From Centropus unirufus (taxonomy: Eukaryota; Chordata; Aves; Cuculiformes; Centropidae): 64,000 nt of DNA. The notes under the pieces are model-generated. The model did not search any database. It was not told the DNA's origin and was given only the letters and a program-made list of their open reading frames with translations. The stretch lies in assembly GCA_013397695.1 (NCBI GenBank), contig VYZI01000043.1:1-64000 (forward strand). Reading direction: 5' to 3'. Shown one piece after another: positions 39,101-49,932 of this stretch. The translations under genes and the position numbers were made by a program. How positions within the stretch are numbered: position 1 is the stretch's first letter; each line of letters begins with the position of its first letter.

Positions 39101-41113
39101 CAGGACCACCTCTCACTCCGGGATGTTCTCCATAGGCAGGAAAGGCAGGGACCGTGTGGTCTGACAGTTACCCATCCCCCAGAAGAGAGGAGCCACGCCA
39201 CGGGCTGTTGTTTGCACGGAACTGTCTGCTGGGGCTTTCTCAGGGTGAGGATGTAGAAGTAGTTCTGGGTCAACCTGAGGAGAATTTCTTGCAGGTGCAG
39301 AGGATTCAGCCAAGTCAAACAGAGCCACGCTTTGGACAACAAGAGAGCACTCTGCCATCCCCCTGAGAGTCAGCAGGGGAAAGAGCAACACACAGAAGTG
39401 CCCAAGAAGAGCTCTTAAATTTGACCACAGAAGGGGTGATGCAGCGTTTGGTGAGAAGCAGGCAGTCCGTGAAGCATTAGAGGAAAGCTGAGAGTACACC
39501 TGCTGAAAAGTGCAGGCTGAATACCGACAATATTTTATTCAGTGACTGGATAAAATTTTTGAGGCCACAACTACACCAATTTCTTTGAAAGCCTGCAAGG
39601 TAGTCTCTTTTGTCTTGACCATCCAAGCAGAAACAAGACAGTCAAACATTCACACTTTAGGCCAGACGTACCTATTTTTGTTGAAAGCAACACTTCCTTG
39701 GAAGGTATTTTCTTCTTCAGCTCCTCCAAAGCTTCAATCAGGTTCTCTTTTGGTTGCCCAGGAAGCTCAAGCATAGACTTCCATCGTTTTATATCTTCCA
39801 CAACCACAACTCTCTGGAAAACAGAAAAGCCATTAAGAAAGGGAATATTCTTATCATAAATGAAGATAGTCCCTTCATCTGAGCTAATGGGGCTGTTATC
39901 ATCACATGAATTATTGATTATGGCATGAAGCAGAGTACAGAATACAGGATGACTTGGAACGATGGGCACTTCCTTGAGATCAGCACTCTGCTGCAAATCA
40001 AGACAGAACTAGAAAGCAAAGCAAGATGCGTAACCTTGGGCTGCCAAACACAGGGCACGTAACAGCAAACGTCTGCTAGAAGTGTCTTGAACTGAAGGAG
40101 TCGATAGTGTACACGTCTCTCAATAGAGAAAGGGGTAAAAGAGATGCAGCTGGTGATTTTTAGCAACCTGGCAGAACCCAAACCCTGCTCAGACTGGCTC
40201 TAAAATTAAAATAATAACAGCAGAAAGAAAGCACTAGGGAGCATGAATGTAAACTAAAGCACAACGTGTGTTTGCAGTGTTTTTCACTCAAACTGTTTTT
40301 GCTGCAGACGTTGACAGAACAGGCTGTAATCAGAGCGAGTCTCGTAGTTTGGATGGATGCATCTTGCAGCGATTCTGCAAAGCTCAGACACCTGGGGTGC
40401 TTTATGCAACATGTTTTGCTTTGGTGCAGCAAATATTTCCCTGCTTAAGAGAAGGTGGCTCATCCCGCACGCAGGTTTCACGAGGGGCCACCACGCAGGC
40501 AGCAGCAGGGCTCTCTTTGCTGCAGGTGGTGGTACTGGGTGGCCAAACCCAACCTGTGTGCCCAGCCTGACCCCACAGCGCATCACAGGGGCGGGAAGGA
40601 CCCACGTTATAACCCACAGCAGCTTCAGAAGCGCCTTTCAATGCAGCAGAGCGACCTGCACCTTCCTAACGGCGCTTCCTAAGGAGCCCCCAGCCCCCGC
40701 AGCACGGATGGCCCCTGAACGCCACGAAGAGCTGGAACCGCTGGGGAACCCCAGGGGAACCCCTCGGTGCGCACAGAGCGAGTGCTGGGAACGCCTTCCC
40801 CGCCCGCAGCGGTCAGCAGCGTGGCTTTAATTTTCCAAACGCTCCCGCCGCTGCCGGGACACCCCGCTTCCCTCCCAGCCCCCCCGGGACAGCCTGGCTC
40901 GCCCTGCGCTGCCCCCGGGGGGCCCTCCCTCCCCGCTCCCGCCAGGCCCTCGCAGGCGGCGGGCGCTGCGGGTGAAGGGAGCGCGGGGCCGCGCCGCCCC
41001 CGGTGACCTGCCTTGAGGGACTCGAGTGTCGCCTGCCGCATGGCGCGGGGCTGCGGCTCGGCGCGGCGGGGGCTCCCGGGGCAGCGCGGCCTGCGCACCA
41101 CGAACCGGTCCAT
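36188..41113 (-). CDS. TCEANC2: Transcription elongation factor A N-terminal and central domain-containing 2, four exons
   Basis: Coding exons on the minus strand: 41113-41012, 39813-39672, 38345-38152 and 36376-36188. They give 208 aa, the same length as the human protein as I recall it. Residues about 35-110 form a TFIIS N-terminal (LW-type) helical domain, VVVVEDIKRW onward. Residues about 121-203 match the TFIIS central-type region. The zinc ribbon of true TFIIS, which stimulates RNA cleavage by polymerase II, is absent. Role by family: nuclear, presumably transcription-related, not proven. Exon 1 joins exon 2 in frame only if intron 1 starts with GC (AAG then GCAGGT); the nearby GT leads to an early stop. 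The last exon begins with ATTGATCACC after an AAAACAG-free acceptor TTTTCAG. It is divergent from TMEM59, with start codons 213 bases apart. Confidence 0.95.
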
Positions 41114-41202
41114 ACCGGAAGCCGTCTCGCCGCCGCTTCCGCCGTGTAGTTCGAAGCGGCGGCGCGGCGCGACGGCGTGGCCGGGTGTGCCTCGGGGAGT
41201 GG

Positions 41203-41221
41203 ACTACAACTCCCAGCAGGC
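41203..41221 (+). promoter_or_regulatory. ZNF143 (Staf)-type site
   Basis: ACTACAACTCCCAGCAGGC closely matches the ACTACAATTCCCAGAATGC promoter element bound by ZNF143, common in vertebrate bidirectional CpG-island promoters. Confidence 0.75.
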
Positions 41222-41247
41222 TCCGCGCGGAGGCGGTGAAGGGTAAA

Positions 41248-41291
41248 TCTCGCGAGAGGATAAATCTCGCGAGAGGATAACTCTCGCGAGA
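41248..41291. promoter_or_regulatory. Three TCTCGCGAGA palindromes at 17-bp spacing
   Basis: Perfect TCTCGCGAGA occurs at 41248-41257, 41265-41274 and 41282-41291. The first two copies are followed by GGATAA, so the array is a 17-bp tandem repeat. This palindrome is a known core promoter element of TATA-less genes and has been linked to ZBTB33 (Kaiso) and related factors. The last copy lies 36 bases before the TMEM59 ATG, so it may be in the 5' UTR or at the start site. Confidence 0.85.
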
Positions 41292-41326
41292 GCGCCGGCT
41301 GTCAGCGGGGCTGTGGGGGGACGAAG

Positions 41327-44300
41327 ATGGCGGCGCGGCGGGGCGCTCTCCTCTGCCTGCCTCTCGCCCTGGCGCTCATGGCGGGCGGCGGCAGCAGCGC
41401 TCGGGCGGCCGGGTCGTCGCCTGCCGCCTCGTCCGAGGCCTTTGACTCCGTGCTGGGCAACACGGCGTCCTGTCACCGCGCCTGCCAGCTCACCTACTCC
41501 CTGCACACCTACCCCAAGGTACGGGCGCGGCCGCTCCTCCTGCCCCGGCGCTGCCGGCCCGCGCCGCCCTCCCGGGCCGCCCCAGCCGCGTCCACCCCCG
41601 CGCGGGGCCGTGCGGAGCTCGGGGCGGGCGGCGGCCCTGCCCTGCGCGGCCTCCGTTCCGTCCCCTCGGCGCGGGGAACGCGGTGCGTGCGCTGTTGCCA
41701 GCTGTCGCTTCTGTTGCTTTCCTGGGTTTGGACCTGTTTTTTTTTTTTTTTCTAAGCTGAAGGAGTTCAGGAGACTTCCAAAAACTTGAACCAGGCTGTG
41801 TAAGAGAGTAGGTTCTTACTGGTGTTAAAATAGGTGGAGACCAGTGTGGCCTCCAAAATGAAGCACCTCTGCTATGACTGGCTGAGGGAATTGGGGCTGC
41901 TCAGCCTGGAGGCTCTGAGGAGACCCTAAAGCAGCCTTCCAGTACCTGAAGGGGGCCTGCAGGAGAGTGGGGAGGGGCTTTTTACAAGGTCATTTACTGA
42001 CAGGACAAGGGGGAATGGCCTTAAATTGATGAGGGTGGTGAGACACTGGCACAGGTTGCACAGCAAAGCTGTGGATGGGCCCTCCCTGGAAGTGTTCAAG
42101 GCCAGACTGGATGGGACCTTGCGCAGCCTGATCCAACGGGAGCTGTCCCTGCCCATGGCAGGGGGTTAGAACTGGATAATCTTTCAGGTGCCTTCCATCC
42201 CAAACCCTTCTATGATTCTGTGACAATTAGTTTTAAAAATAGGTGGTTAGGCTGCAGTTTGCCAAAGAAATGGCACTTTCAAGGTATAGCTTTGCTAGTG
42301 CTCAGGGCTTTTGTGGATTCTGATGAGTTTGCTGCTGCGTTTTTCCTCCTGTTCCTGAATAGGCAGCTGTAACTTTACTTAAGGCCATTCCATATTTTGG
42401 GGCAGTAAAACTGCTGTGCCTGTGACATGCCAAAGATCCTTGGCTAAGATGCCGATGTGGCACTTGAATGTTTAAGTGGAAACAATGATAAACAAGTGGG
42501 GTGTCAGACACTTCAACCTGCACTTGATTCACTTGCATGGAAGTAATGGGAGCTCTTACCTGCTCTGAGGTGTCACATGAGGGCATCAGGCAAGTGGAAG
42601 CAGTGACGATGTGGGGTAACAGGGCTTTGCTTTCATGAGGAACTTAAATCCAGTTTCCTGACTCCGCCGCTGATACTGGTATCCCTGCAGAGGGAAGTAA
42701 CAGGGAACGGTGTGGAATACAAGTAAACAAATCTGTACGTGTGGCATGTTTTGGTGTCTACGTGTGATGACAGGAAAAAGAACTAAACCAGTGAAATTCA
42801 GAATTAACTTGATCCTAATTTATTTCCATACTGTTTTGGTACAGTGTTCTTGTTTCTGTTATAGGGATCCTTCAAGATTAGGGCAGGCTGATATTTGTTA
42901 TTTTTACTGTACTTTTAAATTCTTTATTGGGTGGTGATGTAGCTATTGAATAATGCATCTATCTTCACGCTTCGTTTTATTCTATTTGTCACAAAAATAC
43001 CAGTTGAATTTGAAGGGAACTGTTTTAATTGTGATTGGAAATATAAGACAAGCTTCACTAAGACTTTCATGGAAGAGTGCCATAGAAATCTGTCTGCTGA
43101 GGCTGATTTTGTCTAGATATCAAATTACAAAACGTGTTTCCTGCAGCCCCCTAACTAACTTAGCCATCTTGACGGTGTGGTTAGTGTTAAATTTTAATTT
43201 ACATTCACAGTTCTCTACTTTTGTGCCTTTAAGGCATGTGAACCTGTGCTCTCAGAGGCAAACAATGGCTAGTTAGTTTACAGTACGTTACACAGCGAGG
43301 TGTGGTATGTTTATTTTTATCAATTTAATTCAGAGTCCATTTTCCACCTGTGCAGCAAGCGGAGCTCCCATCATAGAGGCTGTCTTTAGTTCTGCAACAT
43401 GAAGAGCACATCCATCGCTGTGGTACTGAGGAGAGGGGAATTAGGAGGCTTTCTGTACTTGCAAAGTTGTAGTAGTTGTGGTAAGGAAGCACTCTTCCCC
43501 TGCGGTTCAAGATAATAAATAAATATGTGCTTGTGGGTCTGGTTTGGCCAGTAAGCATTTAACCACGGTACCAGTATAGGGCATCAGAAGATAATCTCCT
43601 ATTTTGACAGTTCTCTTGTAGTTCTGATTCGAGTCTTGTTGATATTGTAATGTGCTGTCAAAATAAGTCTTTTTTTTGTTCTCTCCTGTTGGGCTCTCCG
43701 TTTTAGTTCTGAGGTGGAAAGCTGTCTGTCCTTTGTAGGGTTAAGTGTCAGTAAATCTTTTACAGCAGTATTTCGTCCTTTTAAAACCGACCTAAAGAAA
43801 AACCAAACAGGTTGCAACTTTGTGAGTTGTCGGACTGGAATTACAGAGCAGATTTTGTTGTTCCAGGTCTGTCTCACCACAAGGAGCAAAGAGCTCTGGT
43901 TAAAATAAATCAGTGGGTACATTACTTCGAGCTGTAGCTTGGTTTTATTTCAGACCATCCAGGGTGTCAGGTTTACCTGGCTTCTGGGTCTAGGGGAAGG
44001 AAAGGGGGTACCACTCTGGTGGGTGGCTTTTTGTAGCACTTCCAATAAAGAAATTGTTGGTTTTCTGGCAATTTGTTGGTGAATTGGAGGGATGCAGGTA
44101 TTTTCTTGTGCCTCCCCAGGAAGAGGAGCTGTACGCGTGCCAGCGAGGCTGCAGACTCTTTTCCATTTGTCAGTTTGTGGACGATGGCATTGATTTGAAT
44201 CGAACCAAAGTGGAATGCGACTCTGGTAAGACTTCAGTACTCCTTCAGCGTCCTGTAATGAGGAGACGTAACAGGGAAGAGCAGGGTGCTATTAAATTGG

Positions 44301-47300
44301 TGGGATTATTTCAGTTGCTTTCTGATTTTGGCAACAACTCCTTAAAGTTTACATACAGGATATAAAAAGGAAATCTTAAGGAGAGGTTGTCTGTTCTCTG
44401 TGAGTTTCTACTTACCTGATGCTTAGTGTTCCTTTTTTCAGAGTTTCCTGAGTACCATCAGTCTCTTTAAATAAATTAGACATGTTTCATTTTGATATGA
44501 ACAGTTTGGCATAGAAAACACAAAATGACCGGGAAAAACTCAGTCAAACTATCACTTTTCCTTTAATAATTCCATGCAACAATTGGTCCCATTTACTTGA
44601 CAAACTTGAATATACAAGAGAATTGCTCAGACAGAGAGAGAACACAGATCTTAAAGTGCTGTTCTCTTGTAACTCGTGGGCTAGGCTGCACCCTCAGGTT
44701 TACCTACAGCCAAACTCTTGGAGTGAGGGATGTGTTTTGTTTGAAATAGTCCATTAAATACTGGCAACCAACGCTCTCGGGTTATCTGTGTTAGAGCAAA
44801 AATTTCACAGTGAAGTTGAAACATCTGTACTATCAGCCAGTTAATGCTGGGTTTGCCTAGAATGTTCATCCAATGATAGTAAGGCAGCTGATTCACAGTT
44901 TTATTCAGAGATGAAGAAGGACATAACCACCCAAACCAAAACCAAGAGGGCCGGTGGCTAGCTCAGAGCTGATGGCCTCTACCCAAGCGGAAAGCCTGAC
45001 ATACAAAGATGCTAATGTGATAAACCGCACTAAATACCCTAAGAATGGGCTGATGCTCTAGTCTGGCATACCCTGTGTGAGCTGTGATACAGCACGTCAA
45101 TCTAGTTGTCAAACCACACATGAAAGACTGCCATAAAAAAGGGTAATGTAGCAATAGAGCACATGTGGAGGTAATGGAACAGTTGCTTACTTTCTGGTTT
45201 AGCTCTCCTTCCCGAGGCTGTTGTCTTCTGCTGGCTTATGTTCTGTAATCTGTTACACTGGTTGGTGCCCTGACTAAGTCTTCTGTGCTTGGCAAGATAC
45301 TTCTTGGCCGATCTGCTCAGTTCTGTCTTCTGACACTTCTTTATGCCTGCAAACACTGGTTTTGTGACAGTTTTCCCATGGAAATGCTGCTCAGGTGTTA
45401 TGAGCTGAATACTCAAATGTTTAGATGCTGATGCTGTGCTTCCTGCCAGCTTCTCAACCTTTTTTGGTGGTCTGTTTATTCCCGTGGAAAACTAGGAGAG
45501 CTACTGTCCGCTACTTGGTTTGATTCTTTAGTTCAGGTAGCCCTGTCACATTGCCCACCTAAGCTTTAGAGTTCTGGGGAAGAGCTATGTATTATCTGCC
45601 TGTTTGCTCTGTGGGCAGAATGACCTAAATTATTCATTTTGAATAATTTAGATTTCTTGGTCTTTATGATCGCTAGTGAACAATTAAGAGAAATTATCTG
45701 TAAAACAGAATGGGCTTCATTTTTATTAAAAAATATTCCATAATACTTGCAATGCAGTTTCTGTACTACTCACCTGAGCAGGAAAATGCTCCTTTGGTTG
45801 CCCTGTGATACCATCACTTCTGTTGTTAACTCCAAGAAGAGGAGATGGACTACTCTTTTTAGGATTCAGTCTGTTTTCTGAAATAAAAATTCATGTTTTA
45901 CAGGATATGCAGAGGAAAAACTGAAGTGGGTGGTAGGAGGATCAATGCAAACTTGCATTCTAGGGTTTGGCCAGGGTCACATTTCTGAACGGTTGCTCTG
46001 ATTCCATTCAGATTTCAACTTCCTCGTCTGTCTGAGCTCCAATTCCTTAACCTTCATTAGATCTCAGAGCAACTGCTACCCTCAGTGATTTCCATATATT
46101 TCCTGGCAAATGGGACTGTCAGTCCTTTAACTGCTGCTTTGTTTCTGATCCAACTTAAACTGAAAATGTTTTCTTAACTAAAATGCAGAATTTATCTTCT
46201 CATTTGGGGAACTTCTTCCTTGCAGCCTGTACCGAAGCATACTCCCAATCTGATGAACAATATGCTTGCCATCTTGGATGCCAGAACCAATTGCCATTTG
46301 CTGAGTTAAGGCAAGAGCAAGTGAGTAGATGACATGTTTTTCAAATACCACCTACTTGTTTTCTGTTCAGCGTGTCTTATCTTCAGTTTTTTTCAAATGG
46401 AAGCTAGATCTTCCTAAGGACTGAAACACAGACATGGGGTAAGGGGTCAGCAAGAACATGAGTTCTGTTATTTTCATATAAAAGCAAGTGGAAAACCAGT
46501 TAATGTTGTGCTTGCAGTTAATGTCCCTGATGCCTAGAATACATCTCCTCTTTCCTCTGACGCTGGTGAGATCATTCTGGAGTGACATGATGGACTCAGC
46601 TCAGAGCTTCATAACATCCTCGTGGACTTTCTACCTTCAAGCAGATGATGGCAAAATTGTCATATTCCAGGTGCCTGCCTTTTTCATTGAGATTAAGTTG
46701 TTCTGGCTGTTAAATGTTTAACTCGGCTCCTTCCAGTCACAGGAGAGACTGTGTTTTTAAGGTTTTTTAATAGCATTTACTACTTTTGGAACCAGTGCAG
46801 GGAAAAAGAACTAAAATCAAGTTTATGGGAATGATGTGTGCATTAACCTTAACTCCTGCATTAGGTCTGAAAATGTAGATTATAAAGATCAGTGGAAACC
46901 TGCTTGGGCGATATCTTAACTCCTTGTTCTGTTTTAGTCAAAGCCAGAAGTACAGTATGTTCCACAGCTTGATCAGGAAGCTGGAGATGCAAGAGGATCC
47001 TTGTCGCTGAGTAAAACAGCCTGTAAGTTGTTCTTTGTTCACTGTTATGCAAGGAAAGAAAAATCAAAAAAAGAAGTTGCAGGTGGCAGATAAAAGCACG
47101 TTTTTAGGAAGCTGAAATATAATTGTTTGTTGTATGGAGTGTACTATGGACACCTAGCCAAGTCTGTGGTAGAAACCAAGCTCTGCTGGAAACAGAAACA
47201 TGCAAGCTAGGGCCATTTAAAAACTTTACTTTTATGCTGTCATATAAACTCTAGAGCATTTGGGTCTTCCCTTCCATTGCTTTCCTGACTGCTGTTTCTG

Positions 47301-49145
47301 CTGTTGTATTGCAGCAGACCCACGTCCAGGAAGCTCACAGACGTACCGAGGGCTTTTTGAACAGCAAGAAAATGACGGTTTTTTCAAGTGTCTTTCCATG
47401 TAAGTTGAAAATGTCTGTATCCAGTGAGTAGGATAATGCCCTTCCCTATGTGGTTTGGGGGCACTGTTTCAAGGAAACAAAGCAACTTATGTTGTGTGTC
47501 TGGCAGCTGCGGCTTTTTATTCTGGCCTCGTGTTATTTGTAGGTGATTCTGTCAACTTTGATTTTCCCTTCCATTTGAAGTCAACATCATATTGATGATT
47601 TCCTCCACTGTTTTGGGAGTGTGTTCGGTGAACTGTTTAATCAATACTGTGTTTTGCGTGCTCTTTAGCTCTGGATATGTTTCAGGGCAAGCCACTTGTT
47701 TGTATTTTGTTTTGGGGCTGTCTCATATGAAAGGCACTGCTAGGTCTCACTTCTGGGCTGAAGATACCTAGTATATATTTATTAAAGCTTTGCTGAAGAT
47801 CAGCACGTTTGTTGTTCTTTCCCTTACTCTGATTACTTTCTCCATACAAATCTGCACTTGAAGGATCAGTGAATTGCACCCCAAAAGTGTCACAGAAAAA
47901 TCTGTCATTAAAACTGTAAGTGGGAGGATGGTTGCGACCCAGTAAGCAGAATCCACCAAGACTTTTGTGTCTTTAAAATCAAACGCTAAATTGACGTGAT
48001 AGTACCCAGGCTCTGAAGCGGAAGAGCTGGAGAATAATGAATCAGCAGGAAATGCAGTCAAAAGCGAGCTGAACTTTTTAGAGGGTCCATTATCTTCTAT
48101 TCGGGATATGTAACATTCTTTTCATTTCAGAAATTCCAGTTGGATTTTAACCACTACGCTTGTCCTGTCAGTGTTGGTGCTGCTCTGGATTTGTTGTGCA
48201 ACTGTAGCAACTGCTGTAGAGCAGTATGTTCCCTCTGAGGTAACGCTGTTCTATAACTAATGATAGTTTGAATTAATTCATTATATTATTCTTATGTTAC
48301 AGATGTCTAGAGGCTCAGAAGCATTTGGGGGGTTCAACTAGAAAGAAGGATTTTATTTTGTGGATGTGGTTAGCGAACCAATTTTGTTGTTTGAATGATA
48401 ATTTTATAGCTGAATAATTCTTATTCGTGTGGCTCATAGGTGCTCTGAGCTGTATTTGGGCAGCCCAGATGTGATGTCCTTTGGTTTGTGGTGCTCTCCT
48501 CCCAGCAGCCTTCAGCCTACTCTTAAATGGAGGCTGCTTGTAATTCCTTTGGGAATAAAGCTGTATTGCGAGTTGGATGATGTGGGTGGGAATCCAGTAT
48601 GGGTTTGATCCAGGAGGATTGAGAACGGAAGTGACAGCAGATTAGTGGTGAGCACGGAGTCCAATCAGAAAGGAACTGGCTGAATTAGCATCCCTGCTGC
48701 CCAGGGAGATCCCTGCACTTCTGAAATAAGCCAGGCTCACAGCATATACAAACTAAAGGAGCTGTTATAGAAAGCACAGTATCTACTGTTGTTCTGGGAG
48801 GGTTAATACATTTCTTTTGGACTCAAATCTAATTGCAGCAACGAATTTCAGATGTTGCCGGAAGCTGGGGTTTACTTGTGTTAAAGGTCTGCAGTCATCA
48901 AAACCAGGAATGTAATAGTATAATGAAATGCATTTTATTCACAGTACGAAGAGTCTTTGCCTTAAAAGTAAATTGTTTGGATATTTCAGAAGCTGAGCAT
49001 CTATGGAGATTTGGAATACATGAATGAACAAAAACTGAACAGATATCCACCCTCTGCACTTGTTGTGGTTAGATGCAAGACCGAGGAACACGAAGAAGCA
49101 GGACCTCTTCCTACAAAAGTCAATCTGGATCAGTCAGCAATTTAA
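41327..49145 (+). CDS. TMEM59: Transmembrane protein 59 (Golgi and autophagy membrane protein), eight exons
   Basis: Coding exons: 41327-41518, 44120-44225, 46226-46320, 46518-46670, 46938-47022, 47315-47399, 48131-48239 and 48990-49145, all GT-AG and phase-consistent. The product is 326 aa against 323 in human. It has an N-terminal signal peptide (about 1-28), a cysteine-rich luminal region with an N-glycosylation sequon NRT at 91, and one membrane helix (about 243-266). The cytoplasmic tail holds YVPSEKLSIYGDL (271-283), the motif by which mammalian TMEM59 binds the WD40 domain of ATG16L1 and promotes LC3 labelling. The mammalian protein also affects glycosylation and traffic of other membrane proteins in the Golgi. 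Exon 6 has a tandem GCAGCAG acceptor. The ATG at 41327 sits in AAGATGGCG, a good context. Introns 1 and 2 carry minus-strand exon-like blocks, described separately. Confidence 0.97.
41840..42222 (+). mobile_element. CR1 LINE 3' end (5'-truncated, internally deleted)
   Basis: GGGGCTGCTCAGCCTGGAGG, AGCAGCCTTCCAGTACCTGA, CATGGCAGGGGGTTAGAACT and the tail CTTCTATGATTCTGTGAC are typical of avian CR1. Compared with the other copy at 51.6 kb, it lacks the stretch from the 'gattagatattaggaag' region to just before the 'GGTGGTGAGACAC' region. It lies in TMEM59 intron 1. Confidence 0.93.
43310..43315 (-). terminator. Minus-strand AATAAA next to the antisense open frame
   Basis: AATAAA lies 10-15 bases past the TAA at 43325-43327 that ends the antisense exon-like series. 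It would serve as its polyadenylation signal. Confidence 0.35.
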
Positions 49146-49252
49146 ATAAGCCTCCATTGGATCCAATAGACTAATTCTAACAGAGCTAGCAACTCCTGAT
49201 TGTTCGTGGTGGTCCTCCAGATAAGAAGCTTAGCAGCCAGTCTTTAAATGCA

Positions 49253-49258
49253 AATAAA
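49253..49258 (+). terminator. TMEM59: Proximal TMEM59 polyadenylation signal
   Basis: AATAAA 108 bases after the stop codon. It would give a short 3' UTR. Confidence 0.6.
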
Positions 49259-49926
49259 ATTACAGAATCAACCAATGTCATGGGATTTTGTATTCAACTG
49301 GTAGTGAAGATTCAGGCATCTTGGATTTATGTTTGTTTCCTGACAGAATCACTTCTCACTGGTGTTTGCTCTCTGTCTTTGCTTACAAAAGCTGTAAGCA
49401 TGCTTCCCATACTTCTTCCATGACACTGCCAGACTTATTTGTGTGTTCTAGGATGTAACGTGTACATTCAGAGTTAGCTTTGTAAAGGTATAAGAAATTT
49501 TAAGTAGGCAGGAGATGCCTTTTTAGTGTTGCACTTTCTGTTGTAGTTAAGAGAAAATATTATAAAATTATCTGCTGAATTTTTGTACCTGTTAATGTCC
49601 GTGCACAAACAACCCTGTCTCCAAAAAGAGATATATTTTTTTCTACAGTGTGGCAATATCCAGGATAGGAAGCATTTGCGAAGTGCTGTGGGCTGAAACT
49701 CAGCTTGTGAAAGATGGAAAATTTGTTTAAGCTTGAGGACATATCCCTTCACACACAGAGCAGAACACGGTCTGTTATTTTGTCTAACTTTAGCATTCAA
49801 GTCTTAAATTGCTTGTAAAGTTATGCCTGTGTTTTCCGAAGGAGTTTTACTTTCTGTTCCTGATTAACTATTCTAGTCTTGTAACTTCATTCACAGAAGC
49901 AAGTTGATTCCTGAGAAATGAGGACA

Positions 49927-49932
49927 AATAAA
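49927..49932 (+). terminator. TMEM59: Distal TMEM59 polyadenylation signal
   Basis: AATAAA about 780 bases after the stop codon. Use of both signals would give two mRNA sizes. Confidence 0.55.

Larger units (their letters stand above)
41114..41326. promoter_or_regulatory. Bidirectional TCEANC2-TMEM59 promoter
   Basis: The 213 bases between the two divergent start codons have no TATA box. They contain a ZNF143-like element and three TCTCGCGAGA palindromes. Both 5' UTRs must fit here unless upstream exons exist. Confidence 0.85.
40780..41700. promoter_or_regulatory. CpG island over the TCEANC2 and TMEM59 first exons
   Basis: Dense CG dinucleotides and very high GC content contrast with the AT-rich introns on both sides. 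It covers both first exons and the start of both first introns, typical of a constitutive vertebrate promoter. Confidence 0.85.

Noticed and set aside
46861..47067. Minus-strand open frame overlapping TMEM59 exon 5
   Set aside because: It is the antisense shadow of a real coding exon and does not fit the phase of the antisense series.
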